A stretch of 64,000 nucleotides of DNA. It comes from Buxus sempervirens. Its lineage: Eukaryota; Streptophyta; Magnoliopsida; Buxales; Buxaceae. Location: positions 13,541,229 to 13,605,228 of the forward strand of contig OX387188.1 in NCBI GenBank assembly GCA_947561395.2, in the 5' to 3' direction. Under the pieces are notes generated by a model that was given only the letters and a program-made list of their open reading frames with translations, had not been told where the DNA came from and did no database searches. Shown one piece after another: positions 59,344-64,000 of the stretch (its first letter is position 1; the number at the start of each line of letters is the position of its first letter). The position numbers and the translations under genes are program-made.

Positions 59344-61134
59344 TGTAGACACCCCAAATTGCACTACAAAATGAGAAAATAATGAAAACATTAATTGGGA
59401 TTTGAAACAGGCCAAAAATGCATGAAAATCAATAATTCAAGCCTGGACCGTATTATATCTACGGGCTAAGCGCACCCGAAATTTGAATACGGATATACGG
59501 ACATCGTGGGACCGTAAATCATTTACGGGCACATTAGATTCGTGCGAGTTTTATTCTTCTCTCGATTTCTGAGCCTTATCTTTAGTCCAATATCCCTTTA
59601 AATGAGCAAACTATTTATTTTATTCGTGCGAAATATCTTTGTGGATAAAGGATGGGCATGATCTTGTGTTTAACTCAAACTAAAACTCTATCTTGCCAAA
59701 CCTTGGACCAACCATGCCCCTGGGTTTGCCTATAAATAGAGGGCCTTTCCTCAAGCAAAAGGCCACGAAATTTTGAAGAATCAAGAGCTCCAAGAGAAGA
59801 AGAGGAACCCCTGCTACTTTGCTTGCTCAATCCAGGTAAGTCCCTTTTCCCTTTTATTTTCTGTCTTCAATTCTAGATGTAATAGGATCATCTCTATTGC
59901 TGTAGAATAAGGCCATCTTTTGTATCTAGTATTCCTAAACTTGCCTCTAAGTACCTCAAGAGTCTCTCTAGCCGTAAAACGTGAAGAGAGAGCTAGGGGA
60001 AAAGAGAACAGGTGGATCCCTAGAATAGAACCCCATATCTGTTTTTCTCCTTTTTTTAGAATAAAGCCTGTGATTTTGTTTGTATAACCAAACCTATCTC
60101 CAAGTACCTCAAGAATCCTCTCTAGCCGTAAAACGTGAAGAGAGAGCTAGGGGAAAAGAGAACAGGTGGATCCGTAGGGTAGACCCCCATATGCTCTAAT
60201 TTGTGAGATGTGGCTGCTTTGAATATCATGATCATGTTTTAATTGTTTTTATGATGAATCTGAATGAATAACATGAATCCATGATGTTTATAGCATGAGA
60301 TCCCCACTTTTTTATAAAATTTGGATTTTTGCCACTTTTGCACCTACAGCACTGTTTTCGTGATTTTTGTGATATTAGGCTATGATCTTGGATTTATCAT
60401 GATCAATATGATAGATCTAAATCCAGAAGCCTGAAAATAAATTCTAGGGTTTCATGATGTGTTTTTTTGAGTCATTTTTCATTATTGAGAGAAGACCCTA
60501 CGGTCTAAGTTCTCCCCTTTTGATGTTTTTCATCAACGTGGGTATTTTTGGTTTTGATTTTTAGATTTAATGTGAAATATGGGCTTTATCTATGTCCTGG
60601 ACCATTCAAGTTCAATTTTGAAATATTTTATAAAAATCATATTTTTCTAGATTTCTAGAATTTAACTTGAAGCCAGATTTTTGGATTTTTCACTTTAAAT
60701 TGATTTTATTTGATTTTATCCCAATTTTATGTTGATCATGAAACCCTAGGAATGGTATGATCATATTTGAAAGTTCTGGATCAATCAGACTATTCATATG
60801 AAAAAACCATATAATTTTGTCTTTTTTGTGATTTTTCCTGATTTTTATAGCAAGCTTTTTCCTTTAATTTAACATGAACAATGCCTGGCAACCACCTTGT
60901 GTGGATGAATAGGGGTGCCTAACACCTTCCCTTGTTCATAACCTAATCCCCTTACCCATCTCTGGTTGTTTTTTTAGGAGGGTTATTTTTACCCTAAAAT
61001 TGCCTTTTGTGCTTATTTGATATTTTGGTGTCCATTCACACCTAAATTGAATGGTGGCGACTCTTTGTTTAATTCAATCCCGTGTGATGATTGAGGAAGT
61101 CATTGGATTTGATGATGATTTTCCATGTCTCACA
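59344..61134 (+). mobile_element. R4: complete R-class solo LTR inside copia gag
   Basis: 1791 bp, perfect TSD gatgg (59339-59343 and 61135-61139); removing it with one copy restores the gag frame. Starts TGTAGACACCCCAAATTGC, ends CATGTCTCACA. Palindromic words at 59449-59535 (accgtattatatctacggg, accgtaaatcatttacgggc), then TATAAATA at 59731-59738, then a donor-like CCAG|GTAAGTCCC near 59835. GGGTGCCTAACACCTTCCC at about 60913 and GTGGCGACTC near 61054 are phrases I associate with Tat/Ogre LTRs. Confidence 0.85.
59950..60192. repeat. Two-copy 148-bp-spaced duplication in R4
   Basis: A block of about 85 bp with CTAGCCGTAAAACGTGAAG and GAACAGGTGGATCC occurs at 59950-60035 and 60099-60185 with few differences, just downstream of the donor-like site. 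Confidence 0.85.
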
Positions 61135-62845
61135 GATGGTAATGACATCAGGTGCAGATACTGCTCCTGGAGTGGTTATGGCATCCAAAGGAATCAAGGC
61201 AGGCTACTATCATACCCCACCGAAAACCGGGGTTCTTTCTCTGAGCAGTGGAAAGTCAAATCCATCCTCCAATTCTAAGGCTTCATCTAATGGCAAGAAA
61301 TGCACTCACTGTGGTAACACCAAACATACCCGTGAAACTTGCTTCAAGTTACATGGATATCCAGATTGGTGGCATGATATTCAGGCACGGAAAAAAGGTG
61401 AAGCTTCCATTATTGATGACAGAACAGGGAGAGCTAATGTGGTCACCGGTGAACCTTCGCTATCCCTCACCTCCCAAGTAGAATCTTCACATAATCCAGG
61501 TAACTGCAGTAACGCACTTCATAGCTCTACTCACAATGAAGATGACAACTGGATTCTCGACTCAGGGGCTACAGACCACATGACATTTGATTCCAATGAT
61601 TTCTCTCATACAACTCCGCCGAGACGAAGTCATGTTGCTAATGCTAATGGGGCCACTTATCCAGTTACAGGGGCTGGAACTGTGACTCTATCTCCTTCTC
61701 TTTCATTATCTCATACTTTACTGGTCCCATCTCTTTCCAATAAACTGATGTTTGTAAGCCAAGTTACTGCTGATCTCAATTGTGTGGTATTAATGTATTC
61801 TACCTTTTGTCTCCTTCAGGATATTCTCACCAAGGAGATAATTGGACGTGGTACTAAGAGGGGGGGATTATACTACATGGATGACTTCAGTCTGAGCAGA
61901 GCCAATCACATGCACCATACTGTTAACCACAAGGAAAGGCAGATTTGGCTATGGCACCATCGCTTGGGACATCCATCATTTGGTTATTTAAAGCACTTAT
62001 TTCCAGATTTATTTTCCAATATAATGCACTCAAACTTGAAATGTGATACTTGCATTTTAGCCAAGAGTCATAGGGTCTCTTATCCTGTGAGCATGAATCA
62101 AAGTGCGATTCCTTTTGCTTTAATACATTTTGATGTGTGGGGACCTTCCCCTGTAACTACGTCCTCTGGTCATCATTGGTTTGTGATTTTTGTCGATGAT
62201 TGCACTCGAATGACCTGGCTTTACCTACTGAAACACAAAGATGAAGTATTTGGTGTTTTCAAATCCTTTCATATCATGGTTCAGACACAATTTTCTGCTA
62301 AGATTCAGATCCTTCGTTCTGACAATGGAGTGGAATATGTTAATTAGCAATTTGAGGTATACTATCAGAGTCATGGTCTTCTCCATGAGACCTCGTGTTC
62401 TCAGACCCCACAACAAAATGGTATTGCCGAAAGAAAGAACCGGCATATCTTAGAAACTGCACGTGCTTTATTGATCGGGGCACATGTGCCTAGTTGCTAC
62501 TAGAATGACGCTGTGTCTACGGCTGTGCATTTACTGAACTGTATGCCTACAAAAGTCTTAACATTCCAGACTCCATTAAAGGTCCTTTCTAATCATGTCC
62601 CATTACCTGCTGTTTTGATGATTCCTCCCCGAATTTTTGGATGTGTTGCTTTTGTTCACCTTCATAAGAATCAACGAACAAAGTTGGATCCATGTGCTGT
62701 CCGGTGCCTATTCTTGGGATATGGCTTAAATAAAAAAGGGTATCGGTGCTTTGATCCCACCACCAAACGTACCTGCATCACCATGGATGTTACTTTTCTA
62801 GAGTCCGACACCTTCTTTCCAGCACCGACATCCAATTCCACTTAA

Positions 62846-63304
62846 ACCCATTAGAAGCCAAATAGAGTTAAGGGGTAGTGTACCTACATGGGGGATAAAG
62901 AACTTCAAACTTAAAAAACAAAAAAACAAAAAAAAACTTAAAAAAGAAAAAGTGAAAAGATCAAAGAAGAAGTCAAAAGACAATGGAACAAACAAGAAGA
63001 AAAGAGCATTGTTGAAGCACTTTTGCATCAACGCCAAAACAAGTCAGTGAGTCTAAGTCCAACCCATCATTTGCAACTTAAACTAAAAAATGGAACAATT
63101 CCAAACGCCCAATGGCAAGGAAATTCCCCAGAACTTGGAAGTGAGCTAAAGCAACGCAGAGCTTGCACTGGCGCTTCTGCATCTTTGAAAACATTAAAGG
63201 ACTTGACTCATCGGTTATGTCGACAGAAATGCAAAGTGCAAAAATAGGGTTCTTTTTATTCTTTGTCATTCATCACTTTGGTGACTCTGACAAAGAGGGG
63301 CAGC
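62846..63304 (+). mobile_element. R5: 3' internal end of an R-class element
   Basis: Sequence joined to the broken copia gene, lysine-rich in one frame (no recognisable domain), running into the polypurine tract CAAAGAGGGGCAGC (63291-63304) that precedes the LTR. With the following LTR it looks like the 3' end of a Tat/Ogre-type element whose body is missing or was deleted at 62846. Confidence 0.55.
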
Positions 63305-64000
63305 TGTCAGCACCTCATTTTTTCACTATAAAATTGCCCAAGAAGCATATCTTAAACCGGCATATATGTGGGCACGTAAATCGAGGTTTTATAATAGACC
63401 CATCTTTTTGAAATAACAAGCCCATAATAAAGAGAATTCTGAGCCGATTCCGATGCACCAAACCGTGCTCAAATCGGATTTCAAACGGCTAAGTTATGAA
63501 TAAAAGAAATAAAGGGTAGTTTAGGGATTTTTACAAAACTGAAATTGGATGCCACATGACAGCCATGTGTACGCCATGGTGGCTGCCATGTAACCAATGA
63601 TAAATTAAAATTTTGTGGGGTTGTTTTAGTAAATAAGTAAGTTTCCTAATAGGGTTTCTTATGCAAATAAATAACAAAGTTAATAAAAGTTTAAGATTAA
63701 AAAAATAATAATAATAAAAATAAACAAAGAAAAATGAGTTGGACGAATTGGTCCAACTCATATTCTCTTGAGATATTGAGACAAAGCTTAAAAAAATATA
63801 TAAGCCTAATAAAAATGTGGGACAAAATAGACTTTGACCAAACGTAATTGAATGAGGGTGTTTAAGAGAGGAAGAGGAAGAGTTAAGGGTTTAAGAGAGG
63901 AAGATGAAGAGTTAGTTGTTTAAGAGAAGAAGAGGAAGAGTTAAGGGTTTAAGAGAGGAAGAGGAAATGTTAGGGGTTAAGAAGTTGAAGGGGTGGGAAT
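63305..64000 (+). repeat. R5 LTR, start only
   Basis: Starts TGTCAGCACCTCATTTTTTC right after the polypurine tract and leaves the window. A sentence similar to R1-R3 (ccgattccgatgcac, ctaagttatga) lies at 63435-63500. Palindromic words about GCCATGTG/GCCATGGTGGC occur at 63550-63595, the place where R2 and R3 have theirs. Confidence 0.7.
63860..63976. repeat. 29-bp minisatellite, four copies
   Basis: Units GTTTAAGAGAGGAAGAGG plus AAGAGTTAAGG at 63860, 63889, 63918 and 63947, with a few substitutions. Confidence 0.9.

Larger units (their letters stand above)
58605..62845 (+). pseudogene. Ty1-copia gag-pol pseudogene, split by R4, no RT
   Basis: Polyprotein of a copia element: capsid region (SNYALWSQVVEMYISGKDKL, then KQVWDSAATTYFDG); LDGLDERLDKTLSEV up to the R4 insertion at 59343; resumes at 61140. 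CCHC knuckle CTHCGNTKHTRETC at 61301-61342; protease WILDSGATDHMTF near 61550; integrase HHCC zinc region (LWHHRLGHPSFGYL, CDTCILAKSHR); integrase core with D (HFDVWGPS, 62132), D (LRSDNGVEY) and E (QQNGIAERKNR, 62429); then GYGLNKKGYRCFDP. The frame stops at 62845, where reverse transcriptase should begin; R5 sequence follows. In-frame stops at 59130 (TGA), 62346 (TAG) and about 62501 (TAG) each look like C-to-T or G-to-A changes. The start at 58605 is the first ATG in frame. Not functional. Confidence 0.9.

Noticed and set aside
61051..61278. Overlapping frames near the R4/copia junction as separate genes
   Set aside because: They are shadows of the copia polyprotein in other frames.

Overview
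The window is nuclear DNA of a flowering plant, very probably a eudicot. It is AT-rich and made almost entirely of LTR retrotransposons and their remnants, nested several layers deep. The one region that looks like host gene sequence is a broken ubiquitin-like-domain gene at 36346-39222. I see no intact gene, tRNA, rRNA or CRISPR array. The species cannot be read from the sequence.

Two groups of long LTR dominate. T-class: copies T1-T17 here, of which eight (T6-T9, T11-T13, T16) can be followed end to end as one uninterrupted LTR of 2.4-4.4 kb. They start TGTAAAACCCC-like and end GGGGCGTTACA-like; T10 ends differently. Most complete copies have 5-bp target-site duplications (TSDs) and none has an internal domain, so they look like solo LTRs. 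TATA boxes in T7, T12 and T13 set the direction of transcription. R-class: R1-R5, which start TGTTAGCACC, TGTAGACACC or TGTCAGCACC and resemble Tat/Ogre-type LTRs. They carry a TATAAATA or TATAAAAG box just downstream of a group of GC-rich palindromes.

Layout: 1-10498, mutually nested T and R fragments. 10499-12257, unassigned, with hairpins and a TATA-like box. 12258-35522, one about 6.4-kb copia-type element with only gag (TR-GAG-like), swollen to 23 kb by five insertions (T6-T10), with R2 inside T10. 36346-39222, ubiquitin-like pseudogene split by T11. 39275-42390, a 5'-truncated LINE in that gene's 3' flank, itself split by T12. 42576-56815, T13, T14 (holding a TRIM-like solo LTR), T15 (holding R3 and T16), a second LINE fragment and T17. 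56823-58140, a diverged tandem duplication. 58346-62845, a decayed Ty1-copia element split in gag by R4 and cut before RT by R5, which runs off the window.

The most unusual signal is inside the T-class LTRs. Each well-preserved copy carries an intron-like segment of about 1.4-2.0 kb: a donor (usually GTAAGTAGC) and, near the 3' end, a TTTTGTTTTCAG-like acceptor. The first 8-13 bases of the segment are complementary to a site containing a branch-point-like CTTAC or CTCAC 39-55 bases before the acceptor. Across ten copies the two sites change together, including a GC donor matched by a changed partner. This looks like a conserved long-range stem joining the 5' splice site and the branch site, and it is the best candidate here for an undescribed system.
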